Assembly: GCF_001751365.1 (NCBI RefSeq)
Contig: NZ_LJGT01000037.1
Coordinates: forward strand, 716,556 to 780,555
Reading direction: 5' to 3'
Source: Streptomyces abyssalis
Lineage (GTDB): Bacteria > Actinomycetota > Actinomycetes > Streptomycetales > Streptomycetaceae
Length of the DNA stretch: 64,000 nucleotides
The position numbers were made by a program, and so were the translations under genes. The notes beneath the pieces are model-generated. The model was not told the origin of the DNA. It saw nothing but the letters and a program-made list of their open reading frames with translations, and searched no databases. This document shows, in pieces, positions 7,373-16,483 of the stretch (the first letter of the stretch is position 1; each line of letters opens with the position of its first letter).

Positions 7373-8188
7373 GTGTCGGAGACGGGCTTCAGCCCCCAGC
7401 AGATCGACACCTCCACGCCGCATCCCGCCCGGATGTACGACTACTTCCTGGGCGGCATGGACAACTACGAGGTCGACAGGGAGGCCGCCGAACGCGTCCT
7501 CGGACACGCGCCGTTCATCCGTCCCACCGCGCAGGGGAACCGCGTCTTCCACCACCGGGCGGTGCGGGCCGTGGTGCAGCGCGGCATCCGGCAGATCATC
7601 GACATCGGCACCGGCATCCCCACCTCGCCCAACACCCACGAGGTCGCGCGGGCCGCAGCGCCGGACACGCGCGTCGTCTACGTCGACAACGACCCCATCG
7701 TGGCGACCTACGCGGGCGCGAAGCTGACCAACTCCGGGGGCGCGGGCTTCGTACTGGGCGACCTCCGCGAACCCGGCGCGATCCTCGACGACCCCGTCAC
7801 CCGGGACCTGATCGACTTCGCTGAGCCGGTCGCCCTGACACTCCTCGCCGTGGTCCACTTCATCGTCGACGACGAGGGTCCCCGGGAGATTCTCTCCACG
7901 CTCACCAGCCGCCTGCCCGAGGGCAGTTGCCTGATCCTTTCGCACATCACCGCCGACTTCGACGAGGCCGACGAGATGGCGAAGGCGTCGGAGGTGTACA
8001 AGAACTCGACGGCGCAGCTCGTCGCACGCCGGCACGACGAGGTCATGTCCTTCTTCGACGGCTTCGAGCTGCTCGAACCGGGCCTGGTGAAGCCGCCGTT
8101 GTGGCGCCCGGACGGCCCCGTTCCCGGCGCGGACGAGCTCTACGACCACCGGGGCTACGCGGGCGTCGGCGTCAAGGGCGGCGCATAG
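7373..8188 (+). CDS. SAM-dependent methyltransferase, DUF574 family
   Basis: 271 residues. The N-terminus has the family signature HPARMYDYFLGGMDNYEVDR. The SAM-binding glycine motif is IIDIGTGIPT, with an acidic residue at the end of the next strand (VVYVDNDPIV); VALTLLAVVHFIVDDE and SHITADF follow. This family is abundant in Streptomyces and its substrates are unknown. GTG 7373 is preceded by GGGAGG. It lies 23 nt after the DUF397 gene, so it is probably the third gene of the regulator operon, raising the chance that its activity is tied to that switch. Confidence 0.9.
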   Translation: MSETGFSPQQIDTSTPHPARMYDYFLGGMDNYEVDREAAERVLGHAPFIRPTAQGNRVFHHRAVRAVVQRGIRQIIDIGTGIPTSPNTHEVARAAAPDTRVVYVDNDPIVATYAGAKLTNSGGAGFVLGDLREPGAILDDPVTRDLIDFAEPVALTLLAVVHFIVDDEGPREILSTLTSRLPEGSCLILSHITADFDEADEMAKASEVYKNSTAQLVARRHDEVMSFFDGFELLEPGLVKPPLWRPDGPVPGADELYDHRGYAGVGVKGGA

Positions 8189-8339
8189 CGGCGCATTGCG
8201 TGAGCGACTGCCGCGACCTGCGGCCGGAGACGGCCACGCCGGGCAGGGCGGCAGCCGTCACGGAGCGGCGGTGTCCCTGCCCGGCGGGCGTTCGTGCGTG
8301 CGGCCATGGGTGGGGGCTCCCGCGCACGCGAAGCGACAA

Positions 8340-8400
8340 GTGCCCTACCGCAGGCGATAGCAGGGCACGCCGGGCGCCGTTCGGGGGCGCCCGGCCCTGC
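8340..8400 (+). terminator. Adjacent, partly exclusive hairpins downstream of the methyltransferase
   Basis: GTGCCCT (8340-8346) pairs with AGGGCAC (8362-8368). Directly after it, GCCGGGCGCC (8369-8378) pairs with GGCGCCCGGC (8386-8395) around a 7-nt loop. CAGGG (8361-8365) could instead pair with CCCTG (8395-8399), closing the second stem at the expense of the first. The pair lies about 150 nt past the methyltransferase stop within a 487-nt gene-free gap (8189-8675); I see no gene in the rest of the gap. Confidence 0.5.
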
Positions 8401-8507
8401 GGCGCGAAACTTCCGACTGCCCCTGCGTGTAGGGATCTTCGCCGGTTGGAAGCTACCTTCCGGTACCCGTGCGTCATGACATGACCGGCCGGTGAGCCGG
8501 TCCGGCG

Positions 8508-8520
8508 CGAAAGCGCTTGC
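8508..8520. promoter_or_regulatory. LacI/cre-like palindrome upstream of the lipase gene
   Basis: A perfect AAGCGCTT core (8511-8518) is flanked by CGA and GC, resembling the half-site pattern of LacI-family operators. It lies about 155 nt upstream of the lipase start. A TTGACA hexamer at 8583-8588 and a TGTACA at 8625-8630 lie between it and the gene, but they are not at the proper spacing to each other. Confidence 0.3.
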
Positions 8521-8675
8521 CCGTATCCGAGGTTCCGTCAACAACCTTTCTCCGCAAGGGGTTCACGTTTTCGGCAGCATTCTTGACATGAGCACTTCCA
8601 GTTGAGCCCCGCCCCTGATAACTGTGTACATGACAAAGGCACCTCCATGTCGACCCCCCACCATGAAGAGGTCCC

Positions 8676-9476
8676 ATGAATCGACGCAGATGGACGACCG
8701 TGGCTGCCGCTTCGGCGTCCTTCCTGGGAGTGACCACCCTCACCGGTGCCGCGCCCGCCCTCGAGCAGGACGCGGCACCGGCGTACGTCGCCCTCGGCGA
8801 CTCCTACTCCTCCGGTCTCGGAGCGGGCGACTACGGTGACAGCGGTGACTGCAAGCGGAGCGCGAACGCGTACGCGCAGCAGTGGGCCGCGGCCAACTCG
8901 CCCTCCTCGTTCGACTTCACGGCGTGCTCCGGCGCCCGCACGGGCGACGTGCTCTCCGGTCAGCTGGGACCGCTCAACTCCTCGACCGGTCTGGTCAGCA
9001 TCAGCATCGGAGGAAACGACGCGGGCTTCGCCGACACCATGCAGGCATGTGTGCTGCAGGGCGAAAGCGTGTGCCTGGAGAAGATCGAGGAGGCGAAGGG
9101 CTACATCGCCGGCACGCTTCCCGGCGAACTCGACTCCGTCTACAACGCCATCAGCGACCGTGCGCCCTCCGCCAAGGTCGTGGTGCTGGGCTACCCCCGC
9201 ATGTACAAGCTGAACGGTGAGTGCTCCGTCGGCATCAGCGAGGCGTCACGCGCGGCCATCAACTCCGCGGCGGACACCCTCAACGAGACGATCGCCAAGC
9301 GGGCGGCCGACCACGGCTTCTCGTTCGGCGATGTGCGCGACGCCTTCACAGGACACGAGATCTGCTCCGGCGACTCGTGGCTGCACAGTGTCACGTTCCC
9401 GATCGGGGAGTCCTACCACCCGACCGCGAACGGGCAGACCAGCGGATACCTGCCCGCGATGGAGCAGAACGCGTAA
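8676..9476 (+). CDS. Secreted SGNH/GDSL-family lipase/esterase
   Basis: 266 residues with a signal peptide of about 27-33 residues (RRRW, hydrophobic core, then AAPALEQDAAPA). The mature enzyme carries SGNH block I ALGDSYSSG with nucleophile Ser43, block III SIGGNDAGF, and block V SYHPTANGQ with His248. Six cysteines in the mature part fit the three disulfides of Streptomyces extracellular lipases and phospholipases. It probably hydrolyses ester bonds of lipids outside the cell. Start: ATG 8676, following AGAGG. It stands alone and converges on the SWIM gene. Substrate range (lipase, phospholipase or esterase) is open. Confidence 0.93.
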   Translation: MNRRRWTTVAAASASFLGVTTLTGAAPALEQDAAPAYVALGDSYSSGLGAGDYGDSGDCKRSANAYAQQWAAANSPSSFDFTACSGARTGDVLSGQLGPLNSSTGLVSISIGGNDAGFADTMQACVLQGESVCLEKIEEAKGYIAGTLPGELDSVYNAISDRAPSAKVVVLGYPRMYKLNGECSVGISEASRAAINSAADTLNETIAKRAADHGFSFGDVRDAFTGHEICSGDSWLHSVTFPIGESYHPTANGQTSGYLPAMEQNA

Positions 9477-9558
9477 CACCACCCGCCGGACCCGTACTTC
9501 AGCTGTACGTGTACGGAGGTACGGTGCGGCACCCTCCCCGGCCGGGGCGGGGCGGAGC

Positions 9559-11122
9559 TCAGGCTCTCCCGTCCCGGCCGGGTTCGCTGTCTCCTGCGGC
9601 GACCGCCAGCGCCGCGGCCGGGTCCTGTTCGGGACCTCCCGCAGGCCACCAAGTGCCGTTCCCGTCCCGGCGGTAGGGCCACCAGCGGCCGTCACGCCCG
9701 TGGCGGAGCTGGGCTCCGCCGTCGGGTGTGCTCCAGCGGTTGTCCTCGCCGCGCAGCATCCACGCGGGCAGGTCCTCGCCGCGCACTTCCCCGCCGTGCA
9801 GATCCGGTGCCGCGTCCGGCGGGCCCGGCGAACGTGGAGCCCCCGGAGGCGGACCGCCCTCTGCCCCCGGTTCCCTCTCCGGTCCGGACCCCGGCTGCGA
9901 CTCGGGTTGCGGCTCGGGGTCCGCGAGAGCCGTGGCGAGCCGGCCCCGGATCCGCGCCAGTGCCTCCGGGCCCGGGGTCCAGGGCTCTTCCCATACGGAC
10001 AGCCCCTCGGCACCTCCCAGTTCCCATGCCCGTACGGCCGGCGCCAGCCCGGCCGTGGTGAGCCCGCAGCCTCTCGCGAGCCGCCCGGCGATGCGCTCGC
10101 CCGGCCCGTGCGCGGCGAGCCGCACGGCGTCCTCCCGCCGGGTCAGCGGTAGGGGCACCGCACTGTCGGCGTGCGAGGGTGCCAGGGCTTCCTGAAGCAT
10201 CCGCCGCGCCCTGGCGGCCGCATCCGAGGCGAGCAACTCCAGGGCATCGAGGTCCAGTCCCCGGAGGGGCCGGAGATGTGCCGCTCGCCGGAGAGGGCGG
10301 CGTGCCCGGTTCCGCGACCGGCTCGGGAAGGGCGGGCAGCGGCGGCAGGACGGCCGCGAGGGCGTAGGCCTCGGCCGCCGGAACAGCCGCCGGACGACGG
10401 CGAGTCGCAGCGCCGCCGACGCCCGGTGCGCCCTCCGCCCGCTCCTCGGCGGCGGGGCCCTCCGGCCCGGCGGTCGCGGCAGCGGCGTCGCCGCGCATGC
10501 CGAGGCCGGCGAGGAACCTGCCCTCCGTACGCCCACGCAGCAACAGCAGCGCGAACGGGTCCTCGTCGAGCAGCCGCGCCGTCTGGTAGCACAGCGCGGC
10601 GGTATGCGGACACAGGTCCCAGGCCCCGCAGTCACATGTGGCTTCCAAGTCGCCGATACCCGGGAGGAGTTCGACTCCGGCGCTCTCCGCGTCCTCCACC
10701 AGGCGCGGCGGCATGTCCCGGTCGAGCAGTGCGGCGACGTGTCCCGCCTCGCGCCCCACGACCACCTGGAGCCGTTCCCACTCGGTGCCGGTGAACTCCC
10801 GCAGCAGCACGTCGGCGCGCTGCGGCGCACCGTCCGATCCGTGCACGACGGCCGTGATTCTCCCCGGACGCACCGAGACCGCGCCGACGGTGCCCTGACG
10901 CGCCAGCCGGCGTCCCCGGCGCAGCTGTTCGGTCTCCAGCGCCGTGTCCTCCAGCGCCTTCAGCCACCGCACGCCCCACCACGTGCGCGCGAAGGCCCGG
11001 CCGCGGGCCGGCGGCAGCGCGGCGAAGATGCGTTCACCGTCGTCGCCGTGCCGCCCGGCCTCCCCGAAGCCGCCGTCGCCGTCGTCCGCCTGCCCGGCCG
11101 GCGTTCCACCGGTCCCAGTCAT
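9559..11122 (-). pseudogene. SWIM zinc-finger protein gene with a single-base frameshift
   Basis: The gene starts at ATG 11122, overlapping the SNF2 helicase stop by 4 nt (ATGA). The N-terminal part is well formed (FARTWWGVRWLKALEDTALE) and has the SWIM motif CDCGAWDLCPHTAAL (CxC-x6-CxH). After APAPPG the sensible coding frame moves by one base: the continuation DLDALELLASDAAARARRML to WWPAGGPEQDPAAAL lies in another frame ending at 9559. Removing one base from the C run at 10259-10262 joins the two into about 520 residues. Reading on unshifted gives a 476-residue product ending at 9692 with a low-complexity Arg/Gly/Ala tail. It is either a real lesion or a homopolymer sequencing error. SWIM proteins beside SNF2 helicases are common in actinomycetes; function unknown. 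Confidence 0.8.
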
Positions 11123-14100
11123 GTGTGGCTCCTTCGCAGCCCCACGAGGTCCGCGAGCTCGCTGTCGGAGAGCTCCGTCAGCGCTGCCTCGCCGGAGCCG
11201 AGCACCGCGTCGGCGAGGGCCTGCTTACGCTCCAGCATCGCGGCGATGCGGTCCTCGACGGTCCCTTCGGTGATGAGTCTGTGCACCTGAACCGCCTTGT
11301 CCTGGCCGATGCGGTAGGCGCGGTCGGTGGCCTGCGCCTCGACGGCCGGGTTCCACCAGCGGTCGTAGTGGACGACATGAGTGGCGCGGGTCAGATTGAG
11401 GCCCGTGCCCGCCGCCTTGAGCGAGAGCAGGAAGACCGGCGCTCCGCCGTCCTGGAAGTCGCGCACCATCTCCTCCCGTTGCGCGACGGGCGTACCGCCG
11501 TGCAGCAGGAGCGACGGCACGCCACGGCCGGTGAGATGCCGCTGGAGCAGCCGCGCCATCCGCACGTACTGGGTGAAGACCAGGACACCGCCGGGGTCCT
11601 CACCGGCGAGGATCGCTTCCAGCAACTCGTCGAGGAGTTCCAGCTTTCCGGAGCGTCCCGCCAGTGTGGGAGCGTCCTCCTTGAGGTATTGCGCCGGATG
11701 GTTGCAGATCTGCTTGAGAGAGGTCAGCAGCTTCACGACCAGGCCGCGGCGGGCGAAACCGCCGGTGCCCCCGAGCTCGGCGAGGCCCTCGCGTACGACC
11801 GCTTCGTAGAGTCCGGCCTGCTCGGCCGTGAGCGAGACGGCCCGGTCGGTCTCGGTCTTCGGCGGCAGTTCGGGCGCGACGCCCGGATCGCTCTTGCGGC
11901 GGCGCAGCAGGAACGGGCGCACGAGCCGGGCGAGCCGCTCGGCACCTGCGGGGTCACCGCCCTCGGCGGCCTCCGCGTACCGTCTGCGGAAGGTGCCAAG
12001 ACGGCCCAGCAGCCCCGGCGTTGCCCAGTCGAGGACGGACCACAGCTCCGAGAGATTGTTCTCCACCGGGGTGCCGGTGAGGGCGACGCGTGCCCCGCCT
12101 GGGACCGTACGCAGCGCCCTGGCGGTCGCGGAGAAGGGGTTCTTCACATGCTGGGCCTCGTCGGCGACGACCAAGCCCCAGCTCCGCTCACCCGGAAGGG
12201 AGGCGAGGCGGGCCGCGTCCAGCCGGATCGTTCCGTAAGTCGTCAGTACGAACTCGCCGTCCTCCAGGCCCTCCAGGCTGCGCGACGGTCCGTGGTAGCG
12301 GCGTACCGGCGTGCCCGGAGCGAACCGCTCCGTCTCACGCTGCCAGTTGCCCAGCAGCGACGCCGGGCAGACCACCAGCGTGGGGCCGCTCGTGACGGGA
12401 TCCAGCTGCCGGTGCAGATGCAGAGCGATCAGCGTGACGGTCTTGCCCAGGCCCATGTCGTCGGCGAGACAGGCGCCCAGACCGAGTGACGTCATCGTCT
12501 CCAGCCAGTCCAGGCCGCGGAGTTGATAGTCGCGCAGGGTCGCATGGAGGGCTTCCGGCTGCCGGACGGCGGGAACGCGCGCGGAGTGAGGGTCCGACAG
12601 CTCCGACAGGCGGGAGCGAAGCGACTCCAGCGGGCCGGAGGCACGCACCTCGTAGAGCTCGCCCCCGGCCTCGGTCGTCCCCGTCAGCGCCGCGCCCAGC
12701 GCGTCGAGGGGGGTGACGCCGGTGTGACGCCGCCGGCTGACGCGGCGGACGGCCGCGGGATCGATCAGCACCCACCGGCCGCGGAGCCGGGCCAGCGGCC
12801 GCCCGGTCTCCGCGAGTTGCTCCAGCTCCTGTGCGGTCAGTTCCGTCCCGCCGACCGCGAGACGCCAGTCGAATCCGAGGAGCGTACCGGCGCCCGGCAG
12901 CGAGGGGAGACCGGACGGCGGGCCGTCCGCGTCTGCTCGCCGCCCGGTGCCGGAGTCCGCTGTGATGACGGCACGCGTCGTCACGTCACGGGCGAACCGG
13001 CCCGGCCAGTGCACCTCCACTCCTGCCGCTTGCAGGGCCTCGGTCACCGGGGCGGAGAGGAGTTCGGAGATCTCCTCGTCGTCCAGTTCGACGCGGTCCG
13101 GGGCCGGTGCCGACAGCAGCGGCGTGAGCGAGCCCCAGGCCGCGGCGGCCCGGCGCAGCGTCAGAAGGGTGTCCGTACGGACGCGTGGGCCGAAGGCCTC
13201 CGCGGAGCGCGAGGCACCCGGCCAGACCTCGGCGGCGTCGGCCACGATCCCGGGATCGGTGAGGCTGTGCAGCTGGAGCACCGCGCGGAAGCGCGCGGCG
13301 TCCGGTGCGGCCTCCACGCCTGGTGCCGTCTCCACGCCTGGTGCGGCCCCGGCGTCCGGTGCGGCCTTCGGACCGGCTGCCGCGGACTCGTCCGCGGGAG
13401 AGGGCGCTTCGCGGACATCCTCTTCCGGGAGCCCCGCGACCTCGATGCGCAGGGACAGCCGTACGCCCGCGTCATGTCCGGCGGCGACGTCCGCCGCCCA
13501 TTCCTGCTGCTCGGGGATGTGCTGCGGAGCGAGGGCCGCGAACGCCGGATGACCTGTGGCGAGGTCCGCCGCGGGCGTGCGGGGCAGCACGTCGGCGACG
13601 GCGTCGAGGAAGGCACGGATCTGCTCCTCGGGGGCGGGAAGCAGCAGCGGTGACGCCCCGGAAGGGCTCCCCGCCGCCGCGGGCAGGGGCACGGCGTACG
13701 CATGCGCAGGCATCGAGGCCGCCAGCTGCCGCAGCGCTTCGTTCTCCGCCGGCCCGAGAGGGGCCGGCCTCCAGGCGTCGTACCCGGCGGGGCTCAGCCC
13801 GGGCAGCAGCCTTCCCTGCGCGGCGAACCGGAGAGCGAGGAGGGCCGCCGCACCCCAGAAGACCGCCGCAGGCGGCCGCTGCCGGTGTCGGTGTTCGTGC
13901 TCGGTACGCCGGGCACGGGTGAGCACGGGCAGCGCGTCGCTCACCGTGAGCACCGCGGCGGGGACGGTGTGCGCGCGGAAGGAGCCGTCCTCACAGGGCA
14001 GCGCGACGGTCAGCTCTTCCAGCTCCTCGTCCCCGTGTGGAAGCGGTGGAGCCCCGTCCGTACGCCAGAAGGCCACGCGTGAGGTGCGGGGCGGGTCGCC

Positions 14101-14211
14101 GCGCAGCAGCACCGCTTCCGAGCGGGCGAGGGAGGCGAGCTGGGAGGCGGTGTGGGAGGCGGGACGGTGGGTGGCGGAGGGCGTCGTCACGGTAGGGGTC
14201 GCAGTGCCCAC
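11119..14211 (-). CDS. SNF2-family helicase/ATPase (HepA-like)
   Basis: About 1030 residues. The N-terminal third is a SNF2-associated region without clear motifs. The helicase core begins near residue 575: motif I LADDMGLGKT at about 584, motif II DEAQ at about 682, motif III ALTGTPVENNLSELWSVLDW, and in the second lobe LLLHGGTPVAQREEMV and ATDRAYRIGQ near the end. These are ATP-driven DNA translocases that move proteins on DNA. A TTG exists at 14223, but GTG 14211 has GAGGAA 5 nt upstream and is preferred. It is translationally coupled to the SWIM gene by a 4-nt overlap, implying joint function. Confidence 0.93.
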   Translation of the reverse strand: MGTATPTVTTPSATHRPASHTASQLASLARSEAVLLRGDPPRTSRVAFWRTDGAPPLPHGDEELEELTVALPCEDGSFRAHTVPAAVLTVSDALPVLTRARRTEHEHRHRQRPPAAVFWGAAALLALRFAAQGRLLPGLSPAGYDAWRPAPLGPAENEALRQLAASMPAHAYAVPLPAAAGSPSGASPLLLPAPEEQIRAFLDAVADVLPRTPAADLATGHPAFAALAPQHIPEQQEWAADVAAGHDAGVRLSLRIEVAGLPEEDVREAPSPADESAAAGPKAAPDAGAAPGVETAPGVEAAPDAARFRAVLQLHSLTDPGIVADAAEVWPGASRSAEAFGPRVRTDTLLTLRRAAAAWGSLTPLLSAPAPDRVELDDEEISELLSAPVTEALQAAGVEVHWPGRFARDVTTRAVITADSGTGRRADADGPPSGLPSLPGAGTLLGFDWRLAVGGTELTAQELEQLAETGRPLARLRGRWVLIDPAAVRRVSRRRHTGVTPLDALGAALTGTTEAGGELYEVRASGPLESLRSRLSELSDPHSARVPAVRQPEALHATLRDYQLRGLDWLETMTSLGLGACLADDMGLGKTVTLIALHLHRQLDPVTSGPTLVVCPASLLGNWQRETERFAPGTPVRRYHGPSRSLEGLEDGEFVLTTYGTIRLDAARLASLPGERSWGLVVADEAQHVKNPFSATARALRTVPGGARVALTGTPVENNLSELWSVLDWATPGLLGRLGTFRRRYAEAAEGGDPAGAERLARLVRPFLLRRRKSDPGVAPELPPKTETDRAVSLTAEQAGLYEAVVREGLAELGGTGGFARRGLVVKLLTSLKQICNHPAQYLKEDAPTLAGRSGKLELLDELLEAILAGEDPGGVLVFTQYVRMARLLQRHLTGRGVPSLLLHGGTPVAQREEMVRDFQDGGAPVFLLSLKAAGTGLNLTRATHVVHYDRWWNPAVEAQATDRAYRIGQDKAVQVHRLITEGTVEDRIAAMLERKQALADAVLGSGEAALTELSDSELADLVGLRRSHT

Positions 14212-14360
14212 GCAATTCCTCAAGTTTGACTAGTCGACTTGAGCCGCCGAGGCTACCTCAGGGGAGCGGCAAGCCGGAAACCCAGAGGGAACCCCTTCGG
14301 GCGAATCGGCGTTCTAATGGACAGAGGGCGGGCATGCTGACCTGCCCTGAAGGAGGAGAG

Positions 14361-14543
14361 ATGACCAACAGAGGCAAGATCGCCGTGACGGGCGTGGCTG
14401 TCGGGCTGCTCCTGTGGTGGCTGACCACGTTCTGGATCGCCCTCGCCGTGATCGTCGGCGTCCCCGTGATCGCGTACCTGGCGCTCGACCCTTCGCAGCG
14501 GAACCGGCTCCGCCGGGTGAGCCGCAAGGAACTCGGCCGCTGA
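14361..14543 (+). CDS. Small membrane protein, 60 residues
   Basis: ATG 14361 follows a strong AAGGAGGAG box. The protein has a basic start (MTNRGK), two closely spaced hydrophobic stretches covering about residues 6-42 (AVTGVAVGLLLWWLTTFWIA and LAVIVGVPVIAYLAL), and a basic tail RNRLRRVSRKELGR. It may be a two-helix hairpin in the membrane. Family unknown to me. It precedes the Pro-rich membrane-anchored protein by 73 nt on the same strand. Confidence 0.75.
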   Translation: MTNRGKIAVTGVAVGLLLWWLTTFWIALAVIVGVPVIAYLALDPSQRNRLRRVSRKELGR

Positions 14544-14616
14544 TCCCGCCGCTCGCCCCGCGCCGGGGCGGGCGGGTCCCGTACGCAACATGCCGCCGGG
14601 TCCATAGAGTTGGGCC

Positions 14617-15519
14617 ATGAGTTGGTTGGCGCTGGAGACCGGCGACGCCGCGACGTGGGGCGGCACCGTGGTGACGTTCGGCATGGCCTGCTACGCGATC
14701 GCGCAAGGTGTCGGCCAGCGGCGCGACCTGCGCCGCCAGAACGAACTGCAGGCAGAGGCTTCGCAGTTGCAGCGCCGCCAGATCGAGGCCGCGGAGCGGC
14801 ACACGCTCGCCATGGAGCAGCTTCTGGGGCAGCTCACGGCCGCGTCCCGGCAGGGGACGCCGGTGCCGGCGGCCGAGCCGCCGGCATGGCAGTCCGTCCC
14901 TCCTCTCCCTCCCGCACAGCGGCCTGTACCGCCTCCGCCTCCGCTTTCGAGGCCGGCGCCCGAGGAGACCCCCTCCGCCGAGGACGCGTGGGAAGACGAA
15001 CGGGAAGAGCCCGCCGAGCCGTCCTCGGGGCGCGAGCCCGGCGGACCCGCCGCCCCGCCGGAGCACCGGCCGCAGCCCGACCCGTACGGATCTCCGGTTC
15101 CCGCCGGGCCGCCCGTCTCGGCAGGACCCCCCACCACCCCCGCGTACGGATTCCCGCAGCAAGGCGGGTACGCGGCTCCGCAGGTGCAGCAGCCGGGCGC
15201 GGCCCCCTGGGGGGCCGGTCCCGCTCCGTTTCCGCCGGTGCCGCCGTGGACGCCGGCCGGCATCTGGCGTGTCGAGCGGGTCGGGCGCCACGGCTTCGCC
15301 CTGCGCAACACCGGCACCGAGACCCGCACGGGCGTCCGGGTCAGCCGCGTGAACCTCCCCTCCTCCGCGCGAGGTGTACCGGAGGACGCCGTCGTACGGC
15401 CCGGGGAGTCGGCCGAGTTCCTGATGGCCGCCGAGCGGGGGCAGCCTGTGCCGGGCGCGGTTCTCGTCTCGTGGCACGGACAGCCCGGTGAGGTGGGGGT
15501 GCCGGTCCCGCAGGGCTGA
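14617..15519 (+). CDS. Hypothetical protein: membrane-proximal N-terminus, Pro-rich linker, C-terminal beta domain
   Basis: 300 residues. Residues 13-30 are weakly hydrophobic (TWGGTVVTFGMACYAIAQG), followed by a charged, probably coiled-coil segment (RRDLRRQNELQAEASQLQRR) to about residue 70. A long linker rich in Pro, Gly, Glu and Ala spans about 85-205. The last 90 residues form a compact domain (IWRVERVGRHGFALRNTGTE to VLVSWHGQPGEV), reminiscent of an immunoglobulin-like beta sandwich. I do not recognise the family. The layout suggests an anchor, a spacer and a binding head. Confidence 0.75.
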   Translation: MSWLALETGDAATWGGTVVTFGMACYAIAQGVGQRRDLRRQNELQAEASQLQRRQIEAAERHTLAMEQLLGQLTAASRQGTPVPAAEPPAWQSVPPLPPAQRPVPPPPPLSRPAPEETPSAEDAWEDEREEPAEPSSGREPGGPAAPPEHRPQPDPYGSPVPAGPPVSAGPPTTPAYGFPQQGGYAAPQVQQPGAAPWGAGPAPFPPVPPWTPAGIWRVERVGRHGFALRNTGTETRTGVRVSRVNLPSSARGVPEDAVVRPGESAEFLMAAERGQPVPGAVLVSWHGQPGEVGVPVPQG

Positions 15520-15610
15520 ACCGGCACGCAGCAGGAGGCCGGAGCCGCCGGACGGGCGGCGAGGCGGACGGTGCGGCGAGCGGAGGCGGGCGAGGCGCGG
15601 CGGGGCGGTG

Positions 15611-16396
15611 TCAGGCGGCGGGGCGCAGCGCCATTCCGTCCAACGCCTCCAGCAGGCCGGGCAGTTCGGCCCCTCGTCCGACCGGCAGGACCTCTCCCGG
15701 CTCGTCGTCGAGTAGCAGGAACGCGATGTCGTCGGTGCGTGCCACCATGCTCCAGCCGGGTCCGTCAGCGCGCAGTGTGCGCGCCTCCCCGGAGGCGAAG
15801 GCTGAGCGGACGCGGCCGGGCGGCGGCGGGCTGTGCAGATACTCGCGGACTTCCTTCAGCACCCGCTGCACCGACTCGTTGGGGCTCTCGCCCGCGTCGA
15901 CGAACTCCACGTCGTCCTCGACCTGTTCGCGCCACACCGCCCACTGCAGCGCGATCTCGTCGGCGCCGAGCCGCCGCTGCGCGGGCCCCCAGTGCTCCGT
16001 GTCCGGCGGTACGAGCGCCGAGCGGCCGCCGTCCGTCTCCGGCTCCGGCGCGGGGTCGTGGGGCGCGGCCACCCCGGGGGCCGAGACGGCCACGTGCAGC
16101 GGCCAGCCCGGCAGCGCCGCGGCCACGGAACGGTCGGAGGGGGAGAGGTCGTAGTCCATGCCGCAGTCCCACGCGGCGATCGCGCAGGCGACGAGGGTGA
16201 CGTCGTCGGTGGCCACGGTCCAGCGGGCGCCTGAGCCGTCCTGGCCGAGAACCAGCCCGTAGCCCTCGGCGTACGGCTCGAGGCCGAGTCTCGCGCACGC
16301 CTCTGGGTAGTCGTCGCCCAGAACGCTCGGAAACTGGGCGGGAGTCAGAAGTACAGCCGTCAGCACAAACAGCGCGTCATCGTCCTCGGCGGCCAC
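15611..16396 (-). CDS. Hypothetical protein, 261 residues
   Basis: GTG 16396 is preceded by GGGAGG at good spacing; the frame extends upstream, but only into the divergent gene's space. The protein is acidic and soluble: FVLTAVLLTPAQFPSVLGDD, VTLVACAIAAWDCGMDYDLS, RRLGADEIALQWAVWREQVE, and a C-terminal WSMVARTDDIAFLLLDDEP. It has no signal peptide or membrane segment and no motif I can assign. It is divergent from the MpaB-type gene with 87 nt between, so the two may share a control region. Confidence 0.75.
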   Translation of the reverse strand: MAAEDDDALFVLTAVLLTPAQFPSVLGDDYPEACARLGLEPYAEGYGLVLGQDGSGARWTVATDDVTLVACAIAAWDCGMDYDLSPSDRSVAAALPGWPLHVAVSAPGVAAPHDPAPEPETDGGRSALVPPDTEHWGPAQRRLGADEIALQWAVWREQVEDDVEFVDAGESPNESVQRVLKEVREYLHSPPPPGRVRSAFASGEARTLRADGPGWSMVARTDDIAFLLLDDEPGEVLPVGRGAELPGLLEALDGMALRPAA

Positions 16397-16483
16397 GGCG
16401 CCTCCCCTTCCGTGAGTTCTGGGGAACCTTAACTCTAGAGTCAGTTCGTTCACAGACCAGGGCTGCTGACGGAGGGACGCGAC

